Shown: positions 42,017 through 53,900 of the stretch, one piece after another | How positions within the stretch are numbered: the stretch's first letter is position 1 | How the letters are laid out: each line of letters begins with the position of its first letter | NCBI GenBank assembly: GCA_018652955.1 | Contig: JABIBA010000009.1 | Coordinates: 124,001 to 188,000 of the forward strand | Origin: Candidatus Peribacter sp. | Lineage (GTDB): Bacteria > Patescibacteriota > Gracilibacteria > Peribacterales > Peribacteraceae | DNA length: 64,000 nt | Direction of reading: 5' to 3' | The notes under the pieces: generated by a model | The model's input: the letters and a program-made list of their open reading frames with translations, nothing else | Databases searched by the model: none | What the model was told of the DNA's origin: nothing | Translations under genes and position numbers: made by a program

Positions 42017-42072
42017 TTTACGTAACCATTATACACCCCAGGCTACCATACGCAAGGAATTTGGCAGTTTCC

Positions 42073-42699
42073 TTAGATGCCATAAATAGGGGATTCGAGG
42101 GCATGAAACTTACGCAAAGGGAGTGCTACTAGCCAAACTCGACCTAATATACTGTCTTCGAGGACGTAGGGAATCGCATCTCCTGATCCATCGCGGAAAC
42201 TACGGCTATCCAGGCTTCCTTGGCGATTGTCTCCAAGTAGGAAATATCGGCCTTCTGGGACTGTATACGAGATATACTTATCGTTTCCAGAGCTCGGAGG
42301 AGCCTGAAACGTCTTTCCTGCATTTTTACTATTGAGATAGGTTTCGTCTATGGCAACCTGTTCTTGCGTACCCTCTGGGCGCACAAAGACAAATCCTCCC
42401 TCTATAACAATGTGGTCTCCTGGGATTCCGATTACCCGTTTTACATATGGTCTTTTTGGGTCATTAGGTGGCCGAAAGACGACTACGTCGCCTCTTTCTG
42501 GAGAGCCAGTGTGATAGGCAAGTTTATTGATGATGATGTACTGCTTATGCTCGAGTGTTGAGAGCATAGAGTTTCCTTCTACTTGAAATGGTGATACAAG
42601 GAATGTTCGGATGACCGCTACAACACCCACAATAATGACGATGTTTAGTAATACATCGAACAGGTGGAACCAGAGACCGTGTTGTTTGGCGGTTTTCAT
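42073..42699 (-). CDS. lepB: Signal peptidase I
   Basis: This protein of about 208 aa has an N-terminal TM anchor. The catalytic Ser is in VEGNSMLSTLE, followed by GDVVVFRPP, and the general-base Lys is in YVKRVIGIPGDHIVIEGG. GDNRQGSLDSRSF closes the fold. It cleaves signal peptides of Sec substrates. I start it at ATG 42699 (MKTAKQHGLWF) because TATACT ends exactly 6 nt before it; the longer track start would place the promoter inside the CDS. Confidence 0.95.
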   Translation of the reverse strand: MKTAKQHGLWFHLFDVLLNIVIIVGVVAVIRTFLVSPFQVEGNSMLSTLEHKQYIIINKLAYHTGSPERGDVVVFRPPNDPKRPYVKRVIGIPGDHIVIEGGFVFVRPEGTQEQVAIDETYLNSKNAGKTFQAPPSSGNDKYISYTVPEGRYFLLGDNRQGSLDSRSFRDGSGDAIPYVLEDSILGRVWLVALPLRKFHALESPIYGI

Positions 42700-42754
42700 G
42701 TAGTTAGTATAGGACGAAAGTTCCCAATTTCCCAATTTCCCCTATACTCTTACT

Positions 42755-43420
42755 GTGCTCGTAGGTCAGAAACATTTTCACCGGCATGTCGACGATGATG
42801 AAGAGATCATCATGGTTGTTCACAAGCATTGGATTTTAGGATTGAAGTATCTCTTCTGGCCAATATTAGCATTAGGATTTTCTTGGGTGCTCTTTGCATT
42901 TGTACAAAATAAATTTATTTTTTATGTCGCAGCCCTCTCAAGTCTTGCAACGATGGTATGGGCATTGCGCAGTTTTTATGATTACTATCTTGATGCGTGG
43001 ATTATTACGGACCAGGGAATTATCGATGTAGAATGGCACGGTTGGTTTCACCGCCAATCGACACGAGTTTTGTATAGTGATATTCAAGGAGTGAGTTATG
43101 AGATTCAGGGAGTACTCGGAACCATGATGCGTTTTGGAACTATCGGAGTAGAAAAAATATCTACGGGAAGTGTTCTGTCTATGGATAGTGTAAAAAATCC
43201 TCGCGCTATTGAAGCTATTATTTTACAGGCGATGGAAGGGTACTTGCACGGTAAAAACTTAACGGATGCAAAGCATGTTCAAGATATCTTGGCGCAGCTT
43301 GTTGCAAGGGAGGTAAACCTAGAACAGTTTGAATCTGATGAAGATGATGAAGACGAGTATGAAGACGACGATGACGACGACGATTATCTTGATGACGACG
43401 ACGATGATGAAGATACTTAA
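42755..43420 (+). CDS. bPH2-domain membrane protein with acidic tail
   Basis: This 221-aa protein starts at GTG, with TATACT ending 6 nt before it. Two TM helices (about residues 28-70) precede a bacterial PH-like domain (WIITDQGIIDVEWHGWFHRQ, YSDIQGVSYEIQGV, FGTIGVEKIS). The last roughly 30 residues are nearly all Asp/Glu (EDDDDDDDYLDDDDDDEDT). The next gene starts inside the DNA of this tail in another frame. The function of such YdbS-like proteins is not established. Confidence 0.8.
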   Translation: MLVGQKHFHRHVDDDEEIIMVVHKHWILGLKYLFWPILALGFSWVLFAFVQNKFIFYVAALSSLATMVWALRSFYDYYLDAWIITDQGIIDVEWHGWFHRQSTRVLYSDIQGVSYEIQGVLGTMMRFGTIGVEKISTGSVLSMDSVKNPRAIEAIILQAMEGYLHGKNLTDAKHVQDILAQLVAREVNLEQFESDEDDEDEYEDDDDDDDYLDDDDDDEDT

Positions 43421-43760
43421 ATCTCTATTTTCACTTCTTCTTGGAAAGAAGAAAGTACCTCTTCATGCGAGGCCTCGCGTTCGCTCGCTGGTGAGTCATA
43501 TCCAATCGATAGATGACCCTGCTAAAAAAGTACTTGAAGCAGATAAGGTATTGCATGAAGCGTTAAAATCGTTTGGATCTAATAAGTCGATGGGGGATTT
43601 GCTGAAGCGATATGGATCGAAATTGCCAAACGAGCAGCCCGTGTGGAAAGCACATAAGCTTCGCAATCGCATTGCGCATGAGCCTCAGGTGACTGTCTCT
43701 AAGCAAGAGGCAGAAATTGCCGTTTCAGCCCTACTAAAAGCCACGCGTTCTCTGTTATAA
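43404..43760 (+). CDS. HEPN-like small protein
   Basis: At about 118 aa, it has a short hydrophobic N-terminal stretch (MMKILKSLFSLLLGKKK), then a helical domain with RNRIAHEP, the R-x4-6-H motif of HEPN domains. Many HEPN proteins are RNases or dimeric helical scaffolds; here the role is unknown. The track start at 43329 only reads the Asp-coding DNA of the upstream gene out of frame, so ATG 43404 or 43407 is preferred. Its end overlaps the -10 of pth. Confidence 0.68.
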   Translation: MMKILKSLFSLLLGKKKVPLHARPRVRSLVSHIQSIDDPAKKVLEADKVLHEALKSFGSNKSMGDLLKRYGSKLPNEQPVWKAHKLRNRIAHEPQVTVSKQEAEIAVSALLKATRSLL

Positions 43761-43767
43761 TTTTCCT

Positions 43768-44319
43768 ATGAAGCCCTCTCTAGTCATCTTTGGCCTTGGA
43801 AATCCTGGAGCTCAGTACGAGCGTACTCGGCATAATGCAGGGTATCTTGCCTTAGATGTTTTAAGTAAAGAGTTCGGCCAAGACGAATGGCAGGATAAGC
43901 AGAAATTTGATTCATTCATACAAGAGGCACGAGTTGGAGTTGCTCCTGTACTCCTGGTAAAACCAAAGACATTCATGAATCTCTCTGGTGACTCTGTACG
44001 AAAAGTAGTGGATTTTTACAAGCTCGATGCAGCAACGCAGATACTAGTTCTGTCTGATGATATTGATATTGCACCTGGAGAACTCAGGCTGCGCATGAAG
44101 GGAGGCCCAGGGACGCATAACGGACTTAAATCTATAGTCGATGGTTTCGGGGAAGACTTTCCTCGTATCCGTATAGGACTTGGAGGTGCTCCTGCCGGAC
44201 AAGACTTAAGCAACTGGGTACTGAGTACATTTATGAAAGAGGAAATTGATACGCTGTCAGAAAGCTTTAAAGAGCTTCCAAAGATGATTGAGGAATTTGT
44301 ATTAGGGGAAAGCTCGTAG
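43768..44319 (+). CDS. pth: Peptidyl-tRNA hydrolase
   Basis: This 183-aa enzyme frees tRNA from prematurely released peptidyl-tRNA. It has the N-terminal FGLGNPGAQYERTRHNAGYLALD, with the catalytic His in RHNAG, then KPKTFMNLSG and MKGGPGTHNGLKSI. An extended -10 (TGtTATAAT) ends 6 nt before the ATG. The stop is one base from the stop of the opposing Cys-rich giant. Confidence 0.96.
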   Translation: MKPSLVIFGLGNPGAQYERTRHNAGYLALDVLSKEFGQDEWQDKQKFDSFIQEARVGVAPVLLVKPKTFMNLSGDSVRKVVDFYKLDAATQILVLSDDIDIAPGELRLRMKGGPGTHNGLKSIVDGFGEDFPRIRIGLGGAPAGQDLSNWVLSTFMKEEIDTLSESFKELPKMIEEFVLGESS

Positions 44320-44320
44320 T

Positions 44321-47300
44321 TTACTTTCTTCTTCGTCGGATCCAACTCAGTCCTCCAGCAGCTCCTGCTCCTATTACTGCTACAGCAGCAGGCCCGGTTT
44401 CACCCACTGGACCTCTTCTTGTTACGAGTGGTTGCAACTGTGCAAGCGGCAACTGGAAGGGGAGTTGTTGGTAGCTTGGATACTGAGGGAAGCCAAATTG
44501 CTGAGAGCCTGCAACTTGTGGAGACTGACTATAAGGAGAGCCTGGGAATTGCTGGAATTGTTGGAGTGCTGCAGGCTGCGAAGGATTGGTAAACTCTGCG
44601 GCGACTTGTGTAGGAGTGTTTTGCTCAAAAGCGATCTGCGTTGGTGTTGGTTGCTCTACTGATTCTTCTTTGCAGTACCTATCGCAACCATCTCCACTAA
44701 GGCGGTTTCCGTCGTCGCACACTTCTGCTGAATCTACTATTCCGTCACCACATGAGTATTGCTGGCAGTTAGGCCTACAGTTCGCATCTGGTGAAGTAGA
44801 GTTTCGTGCTCCGTCATCACAGCTTTCACCTGGGTCAATTTTTCCATCACCACAAGAACGAGAGGAGAGTAAGCAGTCTACGCAATCATATGGAAGTGTG
44901 CTGTCGTGTACTGCTTGTTCACACTGTTCTCCAAGTAATACTTGCACAACTCCATCACCACATATGCCTATTTCCATAAGACACGTAGAGCTGCAACCAT
45001 CGTTATCGCGTCGGTTGCTATCATCACATTCCTCATTGCTTTCACGTAAACCATTTCCGCAGACAGATGCAGCGGCTACGAGAACTTCTTCTGTATCAAC
45101 TTGGTTTTTTCGGACACCGTCGTCATCTACACCATCTCCATCATCATCGTTTGAAGAGCTGTCATCGTCATCATCATTTCCAATAGTTTTACCATCATCA
45201 TCCTCAATTTGTATGCTTATTTGAGAGCTAGAAGCAGGTGTATCGTCATCATCATCTGTTACTAAGGTAATTTCTGGTAGACAGGCACTACTACATCCAT
45301 CGCCATTGAGGGCGTTACCATCGTCACAGATTTCATTGAGATTGATGATTCCGTCTCCACAGATAGGATCAGCATTCATCGTTTCAGATGATGAGCTATA
45401 GGCGATTATAGTTTCTTTTGTACATTCAAATGTGCACCCATCTCCGTTCAATACATTTTCATCGTCACATTCTTCATCTGCTTCTAGTACTCCATTACCA
45501 CAGGAAGGAAGAGGCTCGATGATACAGAATTTGCTACACCCATCAGCGTCCAATCGATTTCCATCATCGCACTGTTCAGGGAATTCTTGGAATCCATCAC
45601 CACATTTCTGAAGAGGATCTTCACTTGATGCAGTGCTTGTAGTGACTTCTGATGTAAAGCTAATCCCAGAAGAGAAAGAGCCTTCGTCACCACCCTCAAC
45701 ACCTCCCTCTTCACCACCTTCATCATCTCCCCCTTCATCTTCATCTGGCTCAGGCTCAGGTTCTGGCTCAGGTTCTGGCTCAGGTTCTGGCTCCGGCTCT
45801 GGTTCTGGCTCCGGCTCTGGTTCTGGTTCTGGCTCTGGCTCCGGCTCTGGTTCTGGTTCCGGCTCCGGCTCTGGTTCCGGCTCTGGCTCAGGTTCTGGTT
45901 CCGGCTCAGGAGCTGCAGGACGCTCGTCACCGCTTCCTCCACCAGTAGTATTACTGCCGCCAGATCCACCACCAGCCGCTAGATCCTGACAGTAGGTTGT
46001 ACATTTTGGGCCACGTTCTCCAGCAGACACTCTGCACACTTGGTTCTGCGGACACCCTGTTGGATTTGCATTTGGATTACAGGCTCCTTGGAACGGAGGT
46101 TTACACGCTTCTTGCTGGTTGTTTACCTTCTTTTCCTCTTTAGGAAGAGGGCAGTTATTTTCAACACAAGATCCTCTGCAGCACACTGCTTCTTCGTAAG
46201 AGATTTTATCGCCTTCATTAACACAGGATTCGTAGTCACCTCGGTCTCTTCTGCATTCATTAAAGCAGGTTAAGGTTTCCGCATCCGATCCATTGCGGCA
46301 TTTGCAAACACAAGCAGCCCTACATCCTTCACGAGCGTATTCACGTTTATCAAATTCTTCTGTGCGTATGACGTAATCATCTACTATTTCTTTACATGCA
46401 TTTAGACAAATGTCATCTAGTCCAGGACTGTTTGGATCGTCTGGGCATTCATCAATAACAGGAGCACACACATTTTTACCGCCTGCAACTCTTTTAACTT
46501 TGATCCCTCTATTTAAATTGCAGATACAACTTTTACAGATTCCTTCTTTGTCGAGCTTTGGTATTCCACCTGACTTTTTGCATTTATCAGCCCAAGCAGC
46601 TGCAGCATCGTCTGGACCTGCAGCAAGAAGGCTTGCCGCAAAGTTTGGTCCACCGAGTTCTATATCACCCTCTTCCATAATTCCGTTTTCGAGTACTGGC
46701 TCACTAGAAAAGTCTGAACATTCATCGTATTCACTTGTATCTTCAGGATTGTATGGAGACCTCTCTCCTGCCTTAGAACAATCTTCGCATTCCCAACATC
46801 CGACATCTGCTGCATCGGTGTTTCCATCGTTATCATTATCGCATCCATCATTACAGGCTTTGCAATCTGCTGGGCAATCTTCTGCACACTCATTTGCATC
46901 ACAGATGCCATCTCCACAGTGTGGCATGACGGCTTCATCTCTACATGCGCTATCACAACCATCTCCATTAGTAGTATTTCCGTCATCACATTCTTCACTA
47001 TAATTCGTGTCTACTATCCCGTCACCACATCGCATTTCGGTACAGTCGGGACGACATCCCATATTATTATAGTTATCTTCACCTATATCGCACTCTTCAT
47101 CTCCGTGTATCATTCCATCTCCACATCTTGGTATTGTGCATATATTAGTACAGCCATCATTATCATTAGTATTCCCATCATCACATTCTTCTTTTGGGTG
47201 AATGATTGTATCTGAGAAATTTGGGTCGAGAATAGCAGGGTCGACTATTCCATCACCACATCGTCTTATCCTACAGGCATGTGCGTCACCTGGTGGCCGA

Positions 47301-47860
47301 CAAAAGCTATCATCTGTCCATACTCCATCTGGGCTTCCAGTGTCACATTCTTCGTAGGAAGAGTTTGAGTGTCCGTCTCCACAACAATCACAAGAGGATC
47401 CATAGCTGTTACTACAGGCAACTGAGCAATTCATTTCCAGGGTTGCTAAGTTGCTTTCACAGAAAGGATCTCCATTGCAGTTCGCCCAGGCAGCAGGTGA
47501 GTTCAAGGCCATACAGCGATTTCCACAAGCTGTACAGCTTTCACTTGGGCATGCCTTGGCACTATTAGGAGGTCCGTTTTGATTTTGTACATCATTTACT
47601 ACGCCTGTGTCACCTCCGCCAACTTGATTAGCTAAAGCACAATCGTCAGAACATGCTGCTTCATCTATGTTATTTGGTAATAAGCATTCAGGCATAGGAC
47701 CCATGTTTTGACATGCAGCTGTGAACGAATCACAAACATAGCAATCAGCCATTGTGACAAGATATGCCTCTTTGCTTTTTATCTGTCCTTGTAAAGTAAG
47801 CCCCACAGCAAGTGCAAGAAGTGCAGTGAGTCCGAGCCAACGATACAGTTGCGGCATCAT
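44321..47860 (-). CDS. Giant secreted DUF4215 cysteine-rich protein
   Basis: This protein of about 1,179 aa starts [20 protein letters not shown], a signal or anchor helix. About ten DUF4215-type Cys-rich repeats follow ([28 protein letters not shown] and variants) in two blocks. They are separated by a Cys-rich non-repeat region and a Glu-Pro dipeptide run. The C-terminus is VGETGP, a hydrophobic Ala/Gly-rich helix and IRRRRK, which resembles a sortase-type anchor. Eukaryotic-like DUF4215 repeats are typical of surface proteins. TACACT precedes the ATG by 9 nt. Confidence 0.85.
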   Translation of the reverse strand: MMPQLYRWLGLTALLALAVGLTLQGQIKSKEAYLVTMADCYVCDSFTAACQNMGPMPECLLPNNIDEAACSDDCALANQVGGGDTGVVNDVQNQNGPPNSAKACPSESCTACGNRCMALNSPAAWANCNGDPFCESNLATLEMNCSVACSNSYGSSCDCCGDGHSNSSYEECDTGSPDGVWTDDSFCRPPGDAHACRIRRCGDGIVDPAILDPNFSDTIIHPKEECDDGNTNDNDGCTNICTIPRCGDGMIHGDEECDIGEDNYNNMGCRPDCTEMRCGDGIVDTNYSEECDDGNTTNGDGCDSACRDEAVMPHCGDGICDANECAEDCPADCKACNDGCDNDNDGNTDAADVGCWECEDCSKAGERSPYNPEDTSEYDECSDFSSEPVLENGIMEEGDIELGGPNFAASLLAAGPDDAAAAWADKCKKSGGIPKLDKEGICKSCICNLNRGIKVKRVAGGKNVCAPVIDECPDDPNSPGLDDICLNACKEIVDDYVIRTEEFDKREYAREGCRAACVCKCRNGSDAETLTCFNECRRDRGDYESCVNEGDKISYEEAVCCRGSCVENNCPLPKEEKKVNNQQEACKPPFQGACNPNANPTGCPQNQVCRVSAGERGPKCTTYCQDLAAGGGSGGSNTTGGGSGDERPAAPEPEPEPEPEPEPEPEPEPEPEPEPEPEPEPEPEPEPEPEPEPEPEPEPEPEPEPDEDEGGDDEGGEEGGVEGGDEGSFSSGISFTSEVTTSTASSEDPLQKCGDGFQEFPEQCDDGNRLDADGCSKFCIIEPLPSCGNGVLEADEECDDENVLNGDGCTFECTKETIIAYSSSSETMNADPICGDGIINLNEICDDGNALNGDGCSSACLPEITLVTDDDDDTPASSSQISIQIEDDDGKTIGNDDDDDSSSNDDDGDGVDDDGVRKNQVDTEEVLVAAASVCGNGLRESNEECDDSNRRDNDGCSSTCLMEIGICGDGVVQVLLGEQCEQAVHDSTLPYDCVDCLLSSRSCGDGKIDPGESCDDGARNSTSPDANCRPNCQQYSCGDGIVDSAEVCDDGNRLSGDGCDRYCKEESVEQPTPTQIAFEQNTPTQVAAEFTNPSQPAALQQFQQFPGSPYSQSPQVAGSQQFGFPQYPSYQQLPFQLPLAQLQPLVTRRGPVGETGPAAVAVIGAGAAGGLSWIRRRRK
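45748..45912 (-). repeat. (Glu-Pro)n coding microsatellite
   Basis: About 27 tandem Glu-Pro codon pairs on the minus strand, written with mixed codons (GGCTCA, GGTTCT, GGCTCC on plus). The array is degenerate rather than a perfect microsatellite, which argues for selection on the peptide. It would form a stiff spacer between the two halves of the Cys-rich giant. Confidence 0.9.
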
Positions 47861-47920
47861 ATCCAATGGAGTGTACCAAGAGCACCTCCTTATAAGGAAA
47901 TTTGTTGAGTTGCGAAAAAT

Positions 47921-47953
47921 AAAAAACCCCGTGGCGTACACGAGGCTTTTTTT
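47921..47953 (-). terminator. Terminator after the giant DUF11 gene
   Basis: Minus strand CCTCGTG-TACGC-CACGGGG with T6 follows the stop at 47970. The plus strand also has T7 after the same hairpin, so it could work both ways. Confidence 0.78.
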
Positions 47954-47969
47954 GCGTTTAAACTCTTAT

Positions 47970-50900
47970 TTAGAACAGGAATTTGCGTCCGAACATTCCT
48001 CCCATTCCGACTCCTGTCATCATTGTTGTAATCCAGATGACGAGTGGAAGGTTAGTTGTAGTTCCTGCGGCATCGTTATTTCCTGTAGTTGCTGCGATGC
48101 GCTGCTGTGGTACTACTGCAACAAGTGTTGAACTATCAGATCCAGTTTGTGGCTTACCACCCTCTTTGTAGAGGTAACTTTCGGACTGTGTAAGACTCTT
48201 GATGAATCCTCCAAGTCCAGTTACAGGAGGGGTAGGAACAATAATTACGTGATCATCTGTTCGTGTAATTGTTCCACTTCGAACTGTTGCCGTGTTGCGT
48301 ACAGATGTACCGCGGGTTACTCCAGACTTGAGTCTTGCGTTGTAGCGAACGACAGTCGTAGAGTTTGCCTTCAAAGTTCCGAGGTTCCAGGTAAGTCGCC
48401 CACCTGCATCAGACCCTCCACCAGTATCAGTGATATTTACGTACTGCTCTGGGTAGTCATCTGTAAGTACCGCGTTGTCTACATCTTCTCCACCAGTGTT
48501 TCGGATAGTGATGGTGTACGATACCGAGCTTCCAGCTAGGGCTTCTGAGGTGTTTGCAGTCTTATCGATAGTAAGGTCTGGAGTACCGTTATCATCATCG
48601 TCATCATCACATCCTCTGTTACGTACTCTTGTTACCTCTGTATCTTCGTCACCGCCACTTACTGCTACACGGAGCCGTAGAGTGTCACCGTCTTTTCCAC
48701 CGTTTTCTACCTTTACGCGGAGGCGGAGTGTTCGGTTAGAGTTGCGGTTTACCTTTACGTCATCCCATTCGACACGGTCACCACTCTTTTCTTTTCCACC
48801 ATCGCTTGAGCTCTGGTAGTCGGTGTCGCTATCGAGAATGGCGATAACATCTACTTCTTCGTTAGAGTTAGAAGAGTTTGTGAGGCGGATTTCGTACTCG
48901 AGGTCGTCGTCGTGACAGATATCGATAGGGTCTGGATCATCGTTGATCGTGACACGAATGTCATCATCATTATCGTCATCGTCATCTTCCTCGTCGTCAT
49001 CGTCATCGTCGTCATCGTCATCATCGTCGATACGAGTAGTATCTGTAGCTGATGGTCCGTCGGTAACCTTTACTTCGTTGAAGATTACATCGCCATCGTC
49101 TGTCTTATCGTCGATTTCGACCTTCATTTCAAAGCTTACTGTTTCTCCAGCGGAGATATCGAATAGCCATGTAACAGTGCTTCCATTTTTTGCTCCACCG
49201 TCACTTGCAGAGATGAAGTCCGTATCATCTGGAACCTTATCGGTAACTTCTACGTTTGTAGCGTCTACAGTAGAGATGTTTCGAATCTCCATCTTGTACG
49301 TAAGGTCTTCACCAGGCTCTGCAGTAGTTTTATTATCCGTCTTCGAGATGATAAATCGTGGAGTTCCAAGTGCGTTCTGCTGGTTCTTGAAGGTTACGGT
49401 TACACAGTTTCCTCCAGAGAGAACGTTTACCGTTCCGTCTGTAGGAGTAACGTTTTGCTGTGTCCAACCAGTTGGAACAACTTCTGTTACGGTGTGTGAC
49501 CCTACAGGAACGTTGAGGAATCTTGCATTACCAGCGCTGTTATTTTGTACAGTCTGTGTTCCACCATCGAGTGTGAAGGTGAATTGTGTAACAGGTGTAA
49601 GGATAGATCCATCAGACTTGAACGTCTCTTTCTTGATATCGATACATCCTTCGGCAACTGGATCAGTGATAACCTTTGTTACATCATCGTCCTCTGGTCC
49701 ACCAGTAATAATTACGTGGTTGTAGAGGAAGAACCCATCAGGAGCAGTGTTATCTACAGTGACTTTAACCTCGAGGTTAACAGTCTCACCTGCGTCGATA
49801 TCAAGAGTCCACTTTACGAGTCCATTTGCAAACGATCCACTGTTTGAGCTTACGAATGTGACTTTCTCTGGAAGTGTATCGATAACTTCTACATTTGTAG
49901 CATCGGAGTTACTCGTATTCGTGATAGAGATATCGTACGTAAGTGTCTCTCCAGGTTTTACCGTAGAACGGTTATCGGTCTTAGCGATAGTAAACGAAGG
50001 AGTGCTAAGAACCTGTTGGTTCTTGAATACTGCTACTGCACAGTCAGATCCTTCTTGAACTTGGATTACTCCACCAGCAGGTGTTACTGAGAGGAGGTTC
50101 CATGTAGCAGGAGTGATTTCTGAAACTGTGTGTGTTCCAGGAGTTACGTTTGAGTAGAGAACACGTCCGTTTCCACTGTTTTGCTTTGGAGTGTTTCCGT
50201 CCAACATGAAGGTGAACTGTGGTACTGGAGTGATTTCATCACCGTCAGGTTCAAAGGTTTCTTTGATGATCTCGATACACCCGAGGATGATTTGGTCTAT
50301 GACGATAGTAGTATCTGTCGCTGATGGACCTCCTGTGATCTCTACATTGTTGAAGAGTGTGCTTCCGTCTACAGCAGTTGCTGATACGTCACCATCAATA
50401 GTGAGTGTCTGGGAAGTGCTTGCAGGAAGGTTGATTACCCATGTCACTGTGTGTGAACCTGCGTTGTAGATTCCACCTGAGCTTGCGCTATCGAAGAGTA
50501 CGTCTGTAGGAAGCGTATCGATGATCTCTACGTTTGTAGCGTTAGTAGTAGAGATATTACTTACAGTTATTTGGTACTGCGTGTCTTCTCCAGGCTCGAT
50601 AGTTGCCTTGTTATCAGTCTTGTAGATAGAGAATGCAGGAGTGTCTACGACAACAGTCGTGTTGTCATATGCACAGTTGCTTCCACTGTAGATACACGCT
50701 TCGTTCGTGAGTACGTCTCCGTTTGAAGCAGTGCTCTTTACTGTACCGTTTACAGTGAGGAGTTCTGTATCGAAGGCGTCGATATCGATTACCCATGTCA
50801 CAGTGTGTGAACCTGCGTTGTAGATTCCACCTGCACTTGCACTTCCGAAGGTGATATCACTAGGAAGGTCATCTACAACTGTAACGTTTTGTGCGTCAGA

Positions 50901-53900
50901 GCTTGAGACATTGCTTACGAGTATTTCGTAGTTTACAGATTCGTTAGGTTTTACCGTTGTGCGGTTATCCGTCTTAGAGATTTCGAGAACTGCATCACAG
51001 AGTACCTTTGTACTTACTGCGTTACTCCACTCTGGGTTAACACCTGGGTGGTGTGACCATACGTCTGCAATGTTCACGATGTTCTTATTACAGATGGCAC
51101 TGCTTTCAACTCTGAATGTGAGTTCGAACTCTATAAAGTCTCCAGCTGCAAGATCGAATTCTCCACAGATTACTTCGTTCGTCTGTGTCTCCTCGTAACA
51201 ACTTGCATCGTTAGCGCTTACGTATTCTAGGTGACCTGGGATTGGGTCGATCATACGGTTACGTGTTGTGTTGTATCCGAGGTTGTTTTCGACACGTACT
51301 GTGTAGGTGATAAGGTCACCCTTTGTAGTAGTACTAGGACCATCTTTGAAGATGTTGAGTGTCCCTGTTGCACAGATTACTGTTGTGTAGAATTCATCAT
51401 CGTTGTTGTATGTTAGTGGGTCGAATGTGCTTGCCCATACTTCTGCAAAGTTTCTAATAGGTTTTGCACAGTGAGCGACGCTCGGTACATCGAATGCTAC
51501 GTACACAGTGTCAGTGCTTCCTGAAGGAATGCTACTGATACTACAAGCAATGCTGTTTCCAGACTGTACACAGTTGTTGCTGGATTGGTTTGAGTTGTAG
51601 GTAAGGTCTGTACGGTTATTCGTATCCTGTATTTGAACATCTGGGATTAAGTCTGTGATAACAACGTTCTGCGCTGCATCTGGACCGTTGTTTGTTACGG
51701 TAAGCTCGTAGACAAGAGTGTCTCCTCGCATGATCTGACTGAGTCCAGTTTTTTGGATGCTGAGGTCTGCCTCTGGAACATCACAGATGATATCTACATC
51801 TTCTGAGTTTGAGAGTGCAGGACTTGCGTTATCTGCAGTAGCTTCTGCTTGGTTGTAGATAATAGAGTCACATACTGCGTACGGAGTTACTTCGAATGCC
51901 AATGTGTACTCGATGTATCCTCCAGCAGGAATATCCTGTGGTCCACATCGTACTTCGTCATTGATGTGGTCGATGCTACAAAGAGGAGAGCTAAGGTCTA
52001 GGCGAGGATTAAGAGCAGTTACCAAGCTGTCGAATATATCTACATTTATCGCGTCTGTTGTTGAGGTGTTGTCTACACGGATTGTGTAGAGGATAACGTC
52101 TCCAATATCTGCTTCTTGGCGGTTAGCAGTCTTTGTTACTTGGAGCTGAGCATCTGGACATTCAACAGTGATACTTTCAGTGTTGGTGTATCCGTCGATG
52201 TTGTTTCCAAGGAAGAGGATCTGAGCAATGTTGCTGATCTGTCCACAGATAGCATAGTTATTTACCGTGAAGTAGATATCGTATGTATCAGTCTGACCAA
52301 CTGGGATTGGTTCATCTCCACACTTCACAGCGTTTCCTTGCATGAAACAGTCATCATCTGATGGGCTTCCATCGATGAAGGTAAGTCCTGCAGGGATCTG
52401 GTCGATAACCCAGAGTCCTGTAAGTTCTGCGTTACCAGTGTTCTCTAGAGAGATTGTGTAGTGGAATGTATCACCAATCTGAAGAGTTTGCTGACTTGCA
52501 GTCTTTGTTGCGATAAAGCTTGGATCTGGACAGTCAACAGTTGTACTTACTTGGTTAGTCGTTCCAGTAAGGTTATTGTTGAGGGTAAATATGAGGTCTG
52601 CAGTGTTGTAGATGTCTCCTCCACACGTTGCAGTGTTTACAATCGTAAATACTATTTCATATGAGTCGCTTGCTCCTGGAAGGATATCGTCATCTCCACA
52701 CTTAACATCTCCACCCATCTGGAAACAACGTGCATCACTTGCGCTGTCTACGTATGCAAGTCCTGTTGGGACTGTATCAATAATCCATAGACCTGAGAGA
52801 ATTGCATTTCCAGTGTTTGTAATATCTATGGTGTAGGTGACCTGTTCACCCTTCTGTGCAGTTGCCTTGTCTACAGATTTTACTGCTGTGAAGTCTGGGT
52901 TTAGACAGACAACATCGATACGTTCTGAGTTACTGCTTACAGGTACTGCGTTATCTGCATCTGCTGTTGCTTGGTTAAAGATAGGCAAGTTACATGGAGT
53001 GCTTTGGTTCGTCTCTACAGCGATGGTGTAGGTTTCGTCTTCGCCAGTATCAAGGTCGATAGGTCCACAAGTCACGATGTTTCCAACAATAGAACACTCA
53101 GGTGAACTAAGGCCTGGAAGGTATGTAAGACTTGAAGGAATCTCATCTGTCACGATTACATCGTGTGCACGTCCGAGTCCTTGGTTCTCTACGAAGAGTG
53201 AGTAGTGGAATGCTTCTCCGATACCTACACTTTGCTTGTTGGCAAATTTTTCTAGGTAAAGGCTTGGGTCAGGACAGTCACCAATTACAGTCTGCACTGA
53301 GTTACTGAGAGCACCTATGATATTCGTAGTGTCTACAGATGCGTAGTTCTCAATGGTCTCTCCGCAAAGTTCTTGTACGTCGACATCAAATGCGATGACG
53401 AATGTCTCTGTAAGACCGACAGGAATGTCATCTCCATCACATGTAACAACTCCAGCTGCGAATGAACAGTTGCTGTCGCTAGCAGGTGCAGGAAGGAAGA
53501 TGAGGTGGTCGGCAATTTGATCTGTAACGACGACATCAGTAAGTGGAATTCCTCCAGTGTTTTCTACTTCGATGGTGTACTCAAGATTAGGAAGGTGTAG
53601 GTTTCCTGCGATAGTTGTCTTATCAACACTCTTTCGTACTTCGATACCTGCTGTAGGACAGCTACTAATCGTAGTTGTTACAGTGTTGGTTGTAGCGTCT
53701 GGTGTGTTATCTGAACTGATAACAGCACTGTTTGAGATGATCTCACTACAGTGAACATCTGTGTCTACGTCGAATACGAGAACGAATGTGGTATCTCCAG
53801 CAATCGAGATGAGAGCTTCATCACAGATGATATCTGTACCAACTTCGCTACATCGTGCATCAGATGCACCAGCAACGAACGTTAGCCCTGTAGGAATAGC

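Noticed and set aside
43329-43403. Upstream start of the HEPN-like ORF (MNLMKMMKTSMK)
   Set aside because: This is the out-of-frame reading of the Asp/Glu-coding tail of the bPH2 gene, not a genuine N-terminus.
45633-45989. 118-aa plus-strand ORF with a Gly-Ser repeat
   Set aside because: It is the antisense of the Glu-Pro codons of the DUF4215 giant.
48950-49030. Possible CRISPR or satellite in the GATGAC-type repeats
   Set aside because: It is coding DNA for an Asp run in the DUF11 giant, without spacer structure.
48943-49725. 260-aa Ser-rich plus-strand ORF and the many similar ORFs across 48000-59500
   Set aside because: They are antisense to the giant DUF11 gene; the Ser runs are the reverse reading of Asp codons.
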